Of a DNA stretch of 39,552 nucleotides, positions 23,927 to 31,663 are shown piece by piece (position 1 is the first letter of the stretch; each line of letters begins with the position of its first letter). The DNA comes from Pseudomonadota bacterium. GTDB taxonomy: Bacteria; Pseudomonadota; Alphaproteobacteria; Sphingomonadales; Sphingomonadaceae. A program made the translations under genes and the position numbers. The notes beneath the pieces are model-generated. The model saw nothing but the letters and a program-made list of their open reading frames with translations. It made no database searches and was not told the DNA's origin. The stretch covers positions 1 to 39,552 of the forward strand of contig JAEZCZ010000050.1 in NCBI GenBank assembly GCA_023433305.1. Reading direction: 5' to 3'.

Positions 23927-24138
23927 GGGAAGGCGACACTTGGATTATCAAGTTCGGATCCAGGGGAGGGTGGGTGTTAAGAGAAGACTCCGGTGGCCCT
24001 GAGAGGTTTTTCACAGCGGAAGCTGCATTGACGAGCGCGGCGAAGCCGGCGTTCTAACCCGACAGTCATGCCCCGTGAGACGCGGGCTGGCGACGGCCCG
24101 AGTAGACTCGGCCCCGCCCATGGCGCTAGAAAACCGAC

Positions 24139-24684
24139 ATGCTCCGCGGCCTCGTCCTGGCAATCTTCCTGCTCCTGCCCCTCCAGGCGGCGGCGCAACA
24201 GTCGATTGAAGGCTCGTGGGCGTTGCGGCTGGAGGGTGCGAACATCATGCGCTGGGACCTCGATCGTGAGGACGATGCCTGGTCCGGGACCTGGGTCAAG
24301 CCGAGCTCGTTTGCCAGCGATGGCGAGCGTTTCGCCAGCATCGAGATGCCGGCGGTGGAGCGCGAAGCCGACAGCGGCCGCTCAATCGGCGATTGGGCCG
24401 AGCTGGCGTTCAAGAGCGAGAGCGGCGAAGGCGAGGGCGACGTGTTCCGGTTCCGACTGCTGAGCGCGAATCGGGCCGAGATGATCTACGCCGGCACGGG
24501 CTTGCCACCTTTCACGCTGCAACGTGTCGCCGCGGGCGCTCTGCTCGGGCCGTTCGAGAAGGGCCGGGTCTATGGCGGCGAGCAGCGTCCCGCCCAGGCC
24601 GCTTCGCCCAAGCCGCTGCCCCCGCTGGAGAAGGCCGCGCCGGCCAGGGAACCTCAGGGTCCGCCGGCCATGATCGGGCGGTAA
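24139..24684 (+). CDS. exported protein of unknown function
   Basis: The 181-residue protein has a clear Sec signal (MLRGLVLAIFLLLPLQAAAQ, cleavage after AQA-type residues near 20). A small beta-rich domain follows, with IEGSWALRLEGANIMRWDLD, DDAWSGTWVKPSSF and AEMIYAGTGLPPFTLQRV, and then a Pro/Ala-rich tail ending PPAMIGR. The lipocalin-like pattern (GSW at the start, repeated beta strands) suggests a small secreted barrel, but I recognise no named family. It is convergent with iclR, 6 nt between the stops. Confidence 0.72.
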   Translation: MLRGLVLAIFLLLPLQAAAQQSIEGSWALRLEGANIMRWDLDREDDAWSGTWVKPSSFASDGERFASIEMPAVEREADSGRSIGDWAELAFKSESGEGEGDVFRFRLLSANRAEMIYAGTGLPPFTLQRVAAGALLGPFEKGRVYGGEQRPAQAASPKPLPPLEKAAPAREPQGPPAMIGR

Positions 24685-24690
24685 CTGGGC

Positions 24691-25446
24691 TCAGCCGGCT
24701 TCGAGCAGGCTCGATGTCCGCTCTAGCAGGTCCATCACGCGTGCGCGCATCGGCTCGTCGCAACGCACTTTGGGTATGGCCACCGAAAGGGCGCCGACGG
24801 GTTCTCCGCCCATGTTGACGACGCGCCCGATGCCTGTGATTCCCAGGCTGAATTCCTCGTCGGTGAACGAGAAACCGCTCTTGCGGATCTGCGCGATCTC
24901 CTTGCGGAGCGCTTTCTCGCCGGTGATGGTCGAGGGCGTGTAGCGCACCCGATCGGTCTCGGCGAAATAGCGATCGAGGTCCTCTTCGGGGAGAGCCGCG
25001 AGCATCGCCTTGCCCGAGGCGAAAGCGTGCATCTGGAAGCGGTTGCCCGTCGGCACTGCATAGCGCAGCGCCTGCTCGCTCGATTCGGTCACGAGCGCCT
25101 CGATTTCCCACCCGTCACGGACGAAGAAGCTGGTCGTTTCGTTGAGCTGGACGCGCAAGGTGCGGACCAGCGGCGCGGTGCGGTCTGCGAGCGAAAAGGG
25201 CTGCGCATGGAGCTGCAGCTTGTCGAGCCCCGGGCCGGGCGAATAGCGCCGTCCTTCGCGCAGCAGGTAGTTGCGGTCGACCAGCGTGGCGAGAAGGTAG
25301 GACAGGCTCGATACCGGAATGCCGAGCGCGGTGGCGATTTCCTGCGCCACGAGCGGGCGCGGATGCGCGACGACGTACTCGATGATGTCGAGCGTGCGAG
25401 TCGCCGACTTGACCTGGCTCGATTGCGCGGCGCCGCTGTCGCTCAT
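24691..25446 (-). CDS. IclR-family transcriptional regulator
   Basis: The 251-residue protein has an N-terminal winged helix (RTLDIIEYVVAHPRPLVAQE, about residues 17-36, with GIPVSSLSYLLATLVDRNYL as the helix-turn-helix) and a C-terminal GAF-like effector domain. The latter contains LRYAVPTGNRFQMHAFASGKAMLA, SFTDEEFSLGITGIGRVV and VGALSVAIPKVRC, the family signature. IclR proteins commonly control aromatic and other catabolic genes and bind 14-16 bp palindromes. The ATG overlaps the stop of the MetE-like gene (ATGA), so it is autoregulated with that gene if it binds the palindrome at 26582. The matching palindrome at 18749 suggests it also controls the metF-folD and hydrolase-ligM units. The effector is unknown. 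Confidence 0.92.
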   Translation of the reverse strand: MSDSGAAQSSQVKSATRTLDIIEYVVAHPRPLVAQEIATALGIPVSSLSYLLATLVDRNYLLREGRRYSPGPGLDKLQLHAQPFSLADRTAPLVRTLRVQLNETTSFFVRDGWEIEALVTESSEQALRYAVPTGNRFQMHAFASGKAMLAALPEEDLDRYFAETDRVRYTPSTITGEKALRKEIAQIRKSGFSFTDEEFSLGITGIGRVVNMGGEPVGALSVAIPKVRCDEPMRARVMDLLERTSSLLEAG

Positions 25447-26570
25447 GGCCCGATCCTTCCCTCCGCGATGTCCGCACCTTGGCGCAGGGCGGCCAATTTC
25501 TTCCAGGCTACAGCGGGGTCAATCTTCCCGTAACCCGCGAAGGTGCCGAACCCGCAGTCCGAGCTGGCGATCACGCGGTCCTTGCCGACGAACGCGGCGT
25601 AGCGCTCGATACGCTGGGCGATGAGCTCCGCCGTCTCGATGTAGTTCGAGCAGGAGTCGATCAGGCCGGGGGCGAGGATCTTGCCGCTCGTGTCGGCTGC
25701 TTTCCAGACGATCCACTCATGCTCGTGCCGCGGGTTGGCGGCCTCGAACAGGATCGTGGCGGGGCGCGCCGCAAGCACGACGTCGATGATCTTCTCGAGC
25801 GGGATGTCGAAATCGTGCGGGCCTTCGTAGTTGCCCCAGCATACGTGCATACGCAGCTTCTCGGGCGCGATGTTCGCGGTGGCGGCGTTGAGCGCTTCGA
25901 CATTGGCCCGGATGGTCTTCAGGAACTCGGCCTCGTCCATGTCCTGGTAGCCGGTGTGGCGGCTCATCGCGAGGTCGGGGCAGTCGAGCTGGAGATCGAA
26001 GCCCGCCTCGACGATCGCCTCGTACTCGGGCCGCATCGCCTCGACCAGATCGGCCAGGTAGGCCTCGTGGCTCGGGTAGAACTGGTTCGGCTGGAATGCG
26101 GTGATGAGACCGGGGCTGGCCGAGTTCATGAACGCGGCTACGCCGTTGCCGTGCCGCTCGAGCGCGGACTTCATCCGGCGGATGTCGTCGTGGAGCGGTT
26201 GCAGGTTGACCAGCGTGACCTTGTCGATCGCGCTGGCACGCGTGAATTCCTGCGCGCCCATGATGTGGGCAAGCTTCCTGGTCAGCTCGGGCACTTGCGC
26301 GAGATCGAGCGCGGGCTTGCGCGGAGTATGCCCGCCGAAACCCGACAGGCGCTCGATGACGTAGGTCGAATAGCCGATCTTGCCGAGCTCGCCGTCGCTG
26401 ACGATCGAAACCCCGGCCTCGACCTGCTTGCGCACCGCCTCGTCCACCGCGGCCTGGACCGCCCGGTCGAACTCCGCCTCGTCGTAAGCCTCGCCCTTGT
26501 CGCGCGCGAGCAGGAGCGGAACCAGCTCGGGGCCGCGAGGAAGACTGCCGACATGGGTGGTTTTGATCAT
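25443..26570 (-). CDS. MetE C-terminal-like (cobalamin-independent methionine synthase II family) protein
   Basis: The 375-residue protein begins MIKTTHVGSLPRGPELVPLL, where GSLPR is the family start motif. It has the zinc-site residues of MetE-like methyltransferases: His242-x-Cys244 in RMHVCWGNYEG, Glu276 in TILFEAANP, and Cys339 in SSDCGFGTF. It matches the catalytic half of MetE and the epoxyalkane:coenzyme M transferase group, without the N-terminal half of true MetE. It therefore binds Zn and a thiol acceptor; whether the methyl donor is 5-methyl-THF is not known. ATG 26570 is used because the upstream alternatives are TTG and lack a site. No Shine-Dalgarno sequence is obvious and the operator sits 12 bp upstream, so the leader is very short. 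Confidence 0.85.
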   Translation of the reverse strand: MIKTTHVGSLPRGPELVPLLLARDKGEAYDEAEFDRAVQAAVDEAVRKQVEAGVSIVSDGELGKIGYSTYVIERLSGFGGHTPRKPALDLAQVPELTRKLAHIMGAQEFTRASAIDKVTLVNLQPLHDDIRRMKSALERHGNGVAAFMNSASPGLITAFQPNQFYPSHEAYLADLVEAMRPEYEAIVEAGFDLQLDCPDLAMSRHTGYQDMDEAEFLKTIRANVEALNAATANIAPEKLRMHVCWGNYEGPHDFDIPLEKIIDVVLAARPATILFEAANPRHEHEWIVWKAADTSGKILAPGLIDSCSNYIETAELIAQRIERYAAFVGKDRVIASSDCGFGTFAGYGKIDPAVAWKKLAALRQGADIAEGRIGP

Positions 26571-26581
26571 GAATGCGGATA

Positions 26582-26597
26582 TTTCATATACACGAAA
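26582..26597. promoter_or_regulatory. candidate IclR-type operator upstream of the MetE-like-iclR unit
   Basis: TTTCATATACACGAAA, an imperfect inverted repeat (TTTC/GAAA with ATTTC..GAAAT at the borders), shares 13 of 16 positions with the element at 18749. It lies just downstream of a possible TTGCGG -35 (26606-26601 on the minus strand), where binding would block the promoter. Confidence 0.55.
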
Positions 26598-26724
26598 TTT
26601 CCGCAAGAGCGAAGGTGCGGACCGGGCTCAGAGCGCTTATCCTTAGAGCACCGAAGCCTGCTGGAGAAGACGCAGAGCCCAAGGTGGACCCTGTACCCGC
26701 CGGCCGCCGTGGTACCCCTATCGC

Positions 26725-26753
26725 TTGTCAGCAATCCTAACGATCGTTACCAA
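26725..26753 (+). promoter_or_regulatory. GMC operon promoter with TAACGATCGTTA operator
   Basis: TTGTCA (26725-26730) and a weak TACCAA (26748-26753) are 17 nt apart. The perfect palindrome TAACGATCGTTA lies at 26738-26749, identical to that in the TonB receptor promoter. The spacer and operator (GCAATCCTAACGATCGT) closely match GCAATCATAACGAGTGT at 38334-38350. Confidence 0.6.
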
Positions 26754-26772
26754 CGCCATGGGGAGAGATCGC

Positions 26773-28419
26773 GTGACTGCTGGGAACGAGATTTTCGATT
26801 ACATCGTCGTCGGCGCGGGCAGCTCGGGGTGCGTGGTTGCGGCGCGGCTGAGCGAGGATCCCGGGAGCAGCGTGCTGCTGCTCGAAGCCGGCGGGCGCGA
26901 CGATCATCTCTATCTCAAGATGCCGCTCGCCTTCCTCAAGGCGATGCCCGATCCGCGCTTCAACTGGACCTACTGGACCGAGCCCGAGCCGCATCTGGAC
27001 GGGCGCCGAATGCCTCTGCCGCGCGGCAAGGTGATCGGCGGGTCGGGCTCGATCAACGGCATGTTCGCGATGCGCGGGCATCCCAAGGATTACGACCAGT
27101 GGGCGCAGATGGGGGCGAGCGGGTGGTCTTTCACCGACGTGCTGCCGTACTTCAAGAAGTCGGAGGATTCGTGGCGCGGCGAGGGGCCGTATCACGGCAG
27201 CGGCGGACCGGTGGCGGTGCGGCCGATCGATTCCCCGCACTTGCTGCATGACGAGATGATGGCGACGGCCGAGGCCGCGGGCTTTTCGGTCAGCGACGAC
27301 CTCGCGGGTGACTGCCCCGAGGGCTTCGCGCGCGGCGAGCAGACGGTGGACAAGCGCGGCCGCCGGGTCAGTGCGGCGACGGCCTACCTCAAGCCGGCGA
27401 TGGGGCGGCAGAATCTCGAGGTGCGCTCGGGCGTCCTGGTGCGCAAAGTGGTGTTCGAGGGCCAGCGCTGCGTCGGCGTCGAAATCGATCACGGCGGCGA
27501 GCCGAAAGTCGTGCGCGCGCGGCGCGAGGTGATCGTCTCGGGCGGGGCCTACAATTCGCCGCATCTGCTGATGCTGAGCGGCGTCGGGCCGGCGGCGCAT
27601 CTCAAGGAGCATGGCATCGCCGTGGTGCACGACAGCCCCGGCGTCGGCCGCAACCTGCAGGAGCATCCCACCGCGAGCCTCGAATGGTTCGCGAAGGAGC
27701 CGGTGACGTTCCTCAACCAGCTGCGCTGGGATCGCATCCTGCTCGGCACCGCGCGCTGGGCGCTGACCGGCAAGGGCACGATGGCGACGCAGGTCAATTC
27801 CTGCAACGTGGTGATCCGTACCGCCGAGCATCTCGAGCGGCCCGACCTGCAGATCATGGTCAACCCGATCCGCTTCGACGCGATGCCGTGGTTCCCCGGC
27901 ATCCGCGCAGCGCAGGAGCATGTGTTCTGGGCCGGGCTGGTGCAGCTTCACCCGGAGAGCCGCGGGTGGGTCGAGCTGAAGAGCGCCGATCCGCGCGAGG
28001 TCGCGGCGGTGACGCTCAACGTGCTGGCGGAAGAGGCCGACCGCGAGCAGATGCGCCGCGCGGTGCGGACGGCGCGCAAGATCTACAACACACCGCCGAT
28101 GGGAGACTTGCTGGCGAGCGAGAAATCACCTGGAGCCGAGGTCCAGAGCGACGAGGAGCTCGATGCCTATATTCGCGCCTCGTGCTACGTTGCGCAGCAT
28201 CCGACCAGCACGTGCGCGATGGGGATGGGCGAGCGATCGGTGGTCGATCCCGAACTGCGCGTCATCGGCGTCGACGGGCTGCGGGTTGTCGATGCCTCGG
28301 TCATGCCGACGGTGCCGGGCGGCAACACGAACCTACCTTGCATCATGATCGGCGAGAAGGCAGCCGACCTGATCCGCGGGCGCAGCCTGCCGCGCGCCGA
28401 GCTGGAGAACGCCGCATGA
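26773..28419 (+). CDS. GMC-family FAD-dependent alcohol oxidoreductase
   Basis: The 548-residue protein is a choline-dehydrogenase-type GMC enzyme: the N-terminal FAD motif VGAGSSGCVVAARL (13-26), LLEAGGRD, GRRMPLPRGKVIGGSGSINGM (GMC signature 1), and VSGGAYNSPHLLMLSGVGP (signature 2). The active-site QHPTSTCAMG has catalytic His476, and GGNTNLPCIMIGEKAADLI carries Asn518/520. The start is GTG 26773, fixed by GGGGAG 7 nt upstream; the in-frame ATG 26758 would start inside this site. Sphingomonad members oxidise alcohol side chains such as polyethylene glycol (PegA) or lignin dimers (PhcC/PhcD), so an alcohol substrate is likely; which one is unknown. The NTF2-like gene is coupled by ATGA overlap. 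Confidence 0.92.
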   Translation: MTAGNEIFDYIVVGAGSSGCVVAARLSEDPGSSVLLLEAGGRDDHLYLKMPLAFLKAMPDPRFNWTYWTEPEPHLDGRRMPLPRGKVIGGSGSINGMFAMRGHPKDYDQWAQMGASGWSFTDVLPYFKKSEDSWRGEGPYHGSGGPVAVRPIDSPHLLHDEMMATAEAAGFSVSDDLAGDCPEGFARGEQTVDKRGRRVSAATAYLKPAMGRQNLEVRSGVLVRKVVFEGQRCVGVEIDHGGEPKVVRARREVIVSGGAYNSPHLLMLSGVGPAAHLKEHGIAVVHDSPGVGRNLQEHPTASLEWFAKEPVTFLNQLRWDRILLGTARWALTGKGTMATQVNSCNVVIRTAEHLERPDLQIMVNPIRFDAMPWFPGIRAAQEHVFWAGLVQLHPESRGWVELKSADPREVAAVTLNVLAEEADREQMRRAVRTARKIYNTPPMGDLLASEKSPGAEVQSDEELDAYIRASCYVAQHPTSTCAMGMGERSVVDPELRVIGVDGLRVVDASVMPTVPGGNTNLPCIMIGEKAADLIRGRSLPRAELENAA

Positions 28420-28805
28420 GCCGCACCGCACTCGAACAGGCCAATCTCGACCTCGTGCTGGCGATGTTCGCGCAAGTGCTCAATCCGATGGATTCCGGCG
28501 CGGTCGACCGGTTCATCGCGCCCGATTACATCCAGCACAGCCAGCTCGCCGAACCCGGTCGCGAGGCGCTCAAGCGCTTTCTCGACATGATTCGCGAGCA
28601 GACGCCCGACGCCGTGCACGACGTGAAACGCGCTTTCGTGGATGGCGACCATGTGATCGTCCATTACCATGTGCGCCGCTGGCCCGGCGACAAGGGCTGG
28701 GCGGTGATCGACATCTTCCGGGTCGAGAACGGGTTGATCGCCGAGCACTGGGACGTGCTTCAGGACGTGAGCGAAGGCGGGCCGAACCCGAATTCGCCGT
28801 TTTGA
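28416..28805 (+). CDS. SnoaL/NTF2-like protein
   Basis: ATG 28416 overlaps the GMC stop (ATGA). The 129-residue protein begins MSRTALEQANLDLVLAMFAQ, has the fold-typical DYIQHSQLAEPGREALKRF (with a His following I-x-H) and the strand pair DVKRAFVDGDHVIVHYHVRR, and ends with FRVENGLIAEHWDVLQDV. This is the SnoaL-like aldol-condensation/ketosteroid isomerase-like cone. In catabolic clusters such proteins can be isomerases, dehydratases or lyases; for example, an NTF2-like deformylase acts on diarylpropanes in Novosphingobium. No specific activity can be assigned. Coupling to the GMC enzyme suggests it acts on its aldehyde or ketone product. Confidence 0.88.
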   Translation: MSRTALEQANLDLVLAMFAQVLNPMDSGAVDRFIAPDYIQHSQLAEPGREALKRFLDMIREQTPDAVHDVKRAFVDGDHVIVHYHVRRWPGDKGWAVIDIFRVENGLIAEHWDVLQDVSEGGPNPNSPF

Positions 28806-28832
28806 TGGTTGCCATCGATGCCGCCCTTCAAT

Positions 28833-28974
28833 CGTCATGCTGAACTTGTTTCAGCATCCATCGTGCCATTCGACCTGGAGCGCGCAGGCTGGCGCTGCCA
28901 AGCGGTTAGGTCGGTTTCAGACCGAGGCTTCCGGGTGGGCCGAGGGATGGACCCTGAAACAAGTTCAGGGTGAC
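28833..28974. repeat. intergenic inverted-repeat element (sphingomonad-type REP/MITE-like)
   Basis: The left arm CGTCATGCTGAACTTGTTTC (28833-28852, continuing to CATCCATC) is matched in reverse complement by the right arm ending CAAGTTCAGGGTGACG (28959-28974); most of 30 positions agree. Each arm is itself a hairpin, CTGAACTTGTTTCAG. The 80-bp middle differs. The element lies between the NTF2-like gene and the SDR gene. Such elements are familiar to me from sphingomonad genomes as dispersed copies, but only this copy is in the window. Confidence 0.75.
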
Positions 28975-29002
28975 GGGACAGGATGAAGCGAATGGGGTTG
29001 GT

Positions 29003-29752
29003 ATGAGGTTTCAGGACAAGGTCGTGCTCGTGCTCGGCGGGAACAGCGGCATCGGGCTCGCGGCGGCGAAGGGGTTCGCGGCAGAAGGCGCGCGGGTCCA
29101 TTTCACGGGGCGCAGCTGGCGCACGATCGAAGAGGCCCAGGCCGCGATCCCGGGCAGCATTGGCCACCAGTCCGACATCGCCGACCCCGCCGCGACCGAG
29201 GACCTGATCGCGCGGATCGAAGCCGCGGACGAGCGGATCGACGTGTTGTTCATCAACGCCGGCGTGGGCGGGTTTGCGCCGCTGCGCGGCATCACCGAAT
29301 ACGACTGGGACCATGTCCATTCGATCAACCTGCGCGGCGCGGTCTTTGCGCTGCAGAAGGCAGTGCGGATCATGGGGCGCGGCGGATCGGTCGTGGTGAC
29401 GGGCTCGATCGGCGCCCACGGCGCGCTCGAGGGGAATGCGACATACGCGGCAGCCAAGGCCGGGCTCTACATGGCGATGAAAGTCTTCGCCAAGGAACTG
29501 GTCAAGGAAGGCATCCGCGTCAACGTGGTCAGCCCGGGGCCGATCGACACGCCGCTGCTCTACCGCAATCCGGGCATGACCGACGAGCAGGTCGCAGGTC
29601 TCAAGGACATGATGATCCAGAACATCCCGATGCACCGCATGGGTGAGAGCGAAGAGGTCGCCAAGGCCGTGCTGTTCCTCGCCAGCGACGATGCCGCTTT
29701 CATTACCGGGGCGAACCTGTTCGTCGACGGCGGCCTGATCGAGCTGCGCTGA
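29003..29752 (+). CDS. short-chain dehydrogenase/reductase
   Basis: The 249-residue protein is a classical SDR: cofactor motif GGNSGIG (12-18), NAG (85-87), catalytic Ser135 (VVTGSIG), Tyr148 and Lys152 (YAAAK), and PGPIDTPL after the active site. It ends with FITGANLFVDGGLIELR. ATG 29003 is used because the frame upstream enters the repeat element, and GGGGTTGG is the only purine-rich site. The acidic/basic pattern after the second strand (TGRSWRTIEEAQ, Arg37) favours NADP. It is likely a dehydrogenase for an alcohol or ketone intermediate of the same pathway as the GMC enzyme. The DUF3237 gene follows with TGATG overlap. Confidence 0.93.
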   Translation: MRFQDKVVLVLGGNSGIGLAAAKGFAAEGARVHFTGRSWRTIEEAQAAIPGSIGHQSDIADPAATEDLIARIEAADERIDVLFINAGVGGFAPLRGITEYDWDHVHSINLRGAVFALQKAVRIMGRGGSVVVTGSIGAHGALEGNATYAAAKAGLYMAMKVFAKELVKEGIRVNVVSPGPIDTPLLYRNPGMTDEQVAGLKDMMIQNIPMHRMGESEEVAKAVLFLASDDAAFITGANLFVDGGLIELR

Positions 29753-30282
29753 TGAGCTCCTTCAACGACACCACCCCGTTCGCGCCGCCGTTCTCGGTGC
29801 TCGACAATCCGCGGCTCGAGTTCGTGATGGAAGTGCGGCTGACATTTCCGGAAGTGCATACGATCGCGCCGCACCCCAACGGCGGCATGCGAAGTGCCGT
29901 ACTCGTCTCGGGCGGCACGTTCGAAGGCCCGCGCCTCAAGGGCCGGGCGGTTCCGGGCTCGGGGGGCGACTACGCCTATTTCCGCCCCGACGACGTCGCG
30001 GTGTTCGATGCGCGGTACCTGCTCGAAGAGGAAGACGGGACAATCATCCTCCTCAACAACAAGGGCTTCCTGTGGGGCCGCAAGCCCGACACGATGCAGC
30101 GGCTGCGCGACTGGGCCTTCAACAATGGCGAGCCCGTGCCGCACGAGGACTATTACCTGCGCGGCAACCCGACGTTCGAATGCCCGGTCGGCAAGCACGA
30201 CTGGCTGACCAAGCACGTCTTCGTCGGAGTCGGAGAGCGGCGCAGCGACGGCAACCTGCTGCGCTATTACGCGCTGATCTAA
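29752..30282 (+). CDS. DUF3237-family protein
   Basis: The 176-residue protein has the DUF3237 pattern: LEFVMEVRLTFPEVHTIAP near the N-terminus, HPNGGMRSAVLVSGGTFEGPRLKGRAVPGSGGDYA, LEEEDGTIILLNNKGF and CPVGKHDWLTKHVFVG toward the end, with LRYYAL at the C-terminus. The family is a small beta-barrel of unknown function seen near oxidoreductase genes. TGA and ATG overlap with the SDR stop (TGATG), so it is translationally coupled and likely works on the same compound. No catalytic residue can be named safely. Confidence 0.87.
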   Translation: MSSFNDTTPFAPPFSVLDNPRLEFVMEVRLTFPEVHTIAPHPNGGMRSAVLVSGGTFEGPRLKGRAVPGSGGDYAYFRPDDVAVFDARYLLEEEDGTIILLNNKGFLWGRKPDTMQRLRDWAFNNGEPVPHEDYYLRGNPTFECPVGKHDWLTKHVFVGVGERRSDGNLLRYYALI

Positions 30283-30310
30283 ATCCTCCCCGAGCAAGCT
30301 GGGGGAGGAT
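30283..30310. terminator. bidirectional hairpin between DUF3237 and SnoaL genes
   Basis: ATCCTCCCC (30283-30291) and GGGGAGGAT (30302-30310) form a 9-bp stem directly after the DUF3237 stop and just before the end of the convergent NTF2-like gene. It is followed by CGTTTCTC on the plus strand. Confidence 0.65.
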
Positions 30311-30316
30311 CGTTTC

Positions 30317-30901
30317 TCACTCCGCGGCGATGTCGTAGTCCAATCGGGGCTGGTAAGTCGCGGCGAACCGTTCGGGCAGCGCGCTGTCGGCGATGACGAC
30401 GCGCTTCTCGATAAGCCATTTGCCGTCGCGCTTGACCAACCGGTCGTACTCGCGGCCGTGCTCGGCGACCTGCGGCGGGGCCTTGGGATCGGGGTTGAGG
30501 ATGCCGGTCCACAGGAATCTCGCCGTGGCGCGGTCGCCGTTCACATCGATCACGGGATTCGACAAAACCATGTGGAACACGCCGCGGTTGGCGACGCTGT
30601 CGCCTTCCTCGTCCATATTGGCGTAGAGCGCTTCGATCTCCTCGCGGCCGGTCGAGACCACGCCGTTGACGTCGAACACCGCATCCTCGGTGTAGTAGTC
30701 CCCAAACGCGCCCGCGTCGTTCGTGCCGAGGTGCGCGTAGTAGCGCGTGACCATGTCCTCGATGGCGATGCGATCGGCGAGCACGCTGTCGCCCACTCCC
30801 TCGCCCGGGCCTGCCGCGAGGCCCGGCACATGCGGCCCCGCCAGCGACCCCACGACGATTCCGCCCACCGCCGCTAGCGCGGCTACCCAGTTTCTCACCA
30901 T
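30317..30901 (-). CDS. exported SnoaL-like protein
   Basis: The 194-residue protein starts at ATG 30901, preceded by GGGAGG, with an N-terminal hydrophobic stretch (NWVAALAAVGGIVVGSLAG) that acts as a Sec signal or anchor. The rest is an NTF2-like domain: AIEDMVTRYYAHLGTNDAGAF, AVFDVNGVVSTGREEIEALY, VFHMVLSNPVIDVNGDRATA and EYDRLVKRDGKWLIEKRVVI. The pattern (R/H-rich strand with a DRL-V-R-DGKW segment) matches the SnoaL-like family as used in polyketide and steroid catabolism. It is the second NTF2-like protein of the region and the only one with a signal. The role is unknown; periplasmic or membrane-tethered location is inferred. Confidence 0.85.
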   Translation of the reverse strand: MVRNWVAALAAVGGIVVGSLAGPHVPGLAAGPGEGVGDSVLADRIAIEDMVTRYYAHLGTNDAGAFGDYYTEDAVFDVNGVVSTGREEIEALYANMDEEGDSVANRGVFHMVLSNPVIDVNGDRATARFLWTGILNPDPKAPPQVAEHGREYDRLVKRDGKWLIEKRVVIADSALPERFAATYQPRLDYDIAAE

Positions 30902-31104
30902 GATCCGGTCCTCCCACCTCTTGCGGAAGGAGAGTGCCGCCGATCCTGCGCAATCGCAAGCTGGCGCGGCTGTCGACAAAGAGGTGGACGAGCCGGGCGC
31001 ATTCGCTGGACGAAGTCAACGGACGGGGTTAGCTTTTCCCCGCGGACGGAGAGGACCGAGCCGCCTCGACAAATAAAACGATAACACTTGGGGGAGTTCG
31101 CAAG

Positions 31105-31626
31105 ATGCCTGCATACTTCGCGCTAGCCACGTCGGTCGGCCTGCTCGCCGTCCTCGACACCTGGCTTTTCGTCGGCCCATTGGCGGCGGTGCTGCCGGGT
31201 CTGGTCTGGATATCCTTCATTGCCTGGGGCTGCCACTTTCACTCGGGCGGCGGGGTCAAAGGCAGCACCACAGCCATCGTCGGCATGAGCTTCGGCGCGC
31301 TGGTCGGCATGGTCGCGGTGATGCTCGCGGGCGGCGCGCTCGCCGGCCTGGGCGACCTGGCCGCGCCGATCGCAGTGGGCCTCGGCGCCGCGGTGATTTG
31401 TCTTGCAAGCAAGGTTCCGCTTCTCGCGGTCATTCCGGCGAGCGTGTATGGTTTCGCTTCGGTCGCCGGACCGATCCTGCTGGCGGGCACCGCGCCTGAA
31501 GCGGCCATCCTGCCCGTCATCGCCTCCGTGGTGATCGGCGCCCTGTTCGGCTTCGTCTCCGAATGGCTGGCCAATGCGCTGACCAAGAAGACGCCCGAAG
31601 CCGCAGCCGCGACCGAAGCCGCCTGA
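31105..31626 (+). CDS. DUF1097 membrane protein
   Basis: The 173-residue protein has about five hydrophobic segments and the DUF1097 motif WGCHFHSGGGVKGST near residue 40. It ends in a charged ALTKKTPEAAAATEAA tail. GGGGGAG lies 7 nt before the ATG. DUF1097 proteins (E. coli YcdZ is one) are inner-membrane proteins of unknown function. An 11-bp hairpin follows the stop. It is not linked to the operons on either side. Confidence 0.85.
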   Translation: MPAYFALATSVGLLAVLDTWLFVGPLAAVLPGLVWISFIAWGCHFHSGGGVKGSTTAIVGMSFGALVGMVAVMLAGGALAGLGDLAAPIAVGLGAAVICLASKVPLLAVIPASVYGFASVAGPILLAGTAPEAAILPVIASVVIGALFGFVSEWLANALTKKTPEAAAATEAA

Positions 31627-31633
31627 ACGCGAC

Positions 31634-31660
31634 GCTCCGCCGGGTCGAGCCCGGCGGAGC
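31634..31660. terminator. bidirectional hairpin between DUF1097 and the channel gene
   Basis: GCTCCGCCGGG (31634-31644) and CCCGGCGGAGC (31650-31660) give an 11-bp GC-rich stem with a 5-nt loop between convergent genes. No T-run follows, so it may be Rho-assisted. Confidence 0.5.
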
Positions 31661-31663
31661 CTG

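Noticed and set aside
24691..26749. The IclR protein as regulator of the TAACGATCGTTA sites
   Set aside because: The IclR-type site is the better-fitting 16-mer at its own promoter; TAACGATCGTTA is a different motif of TetR-like form.
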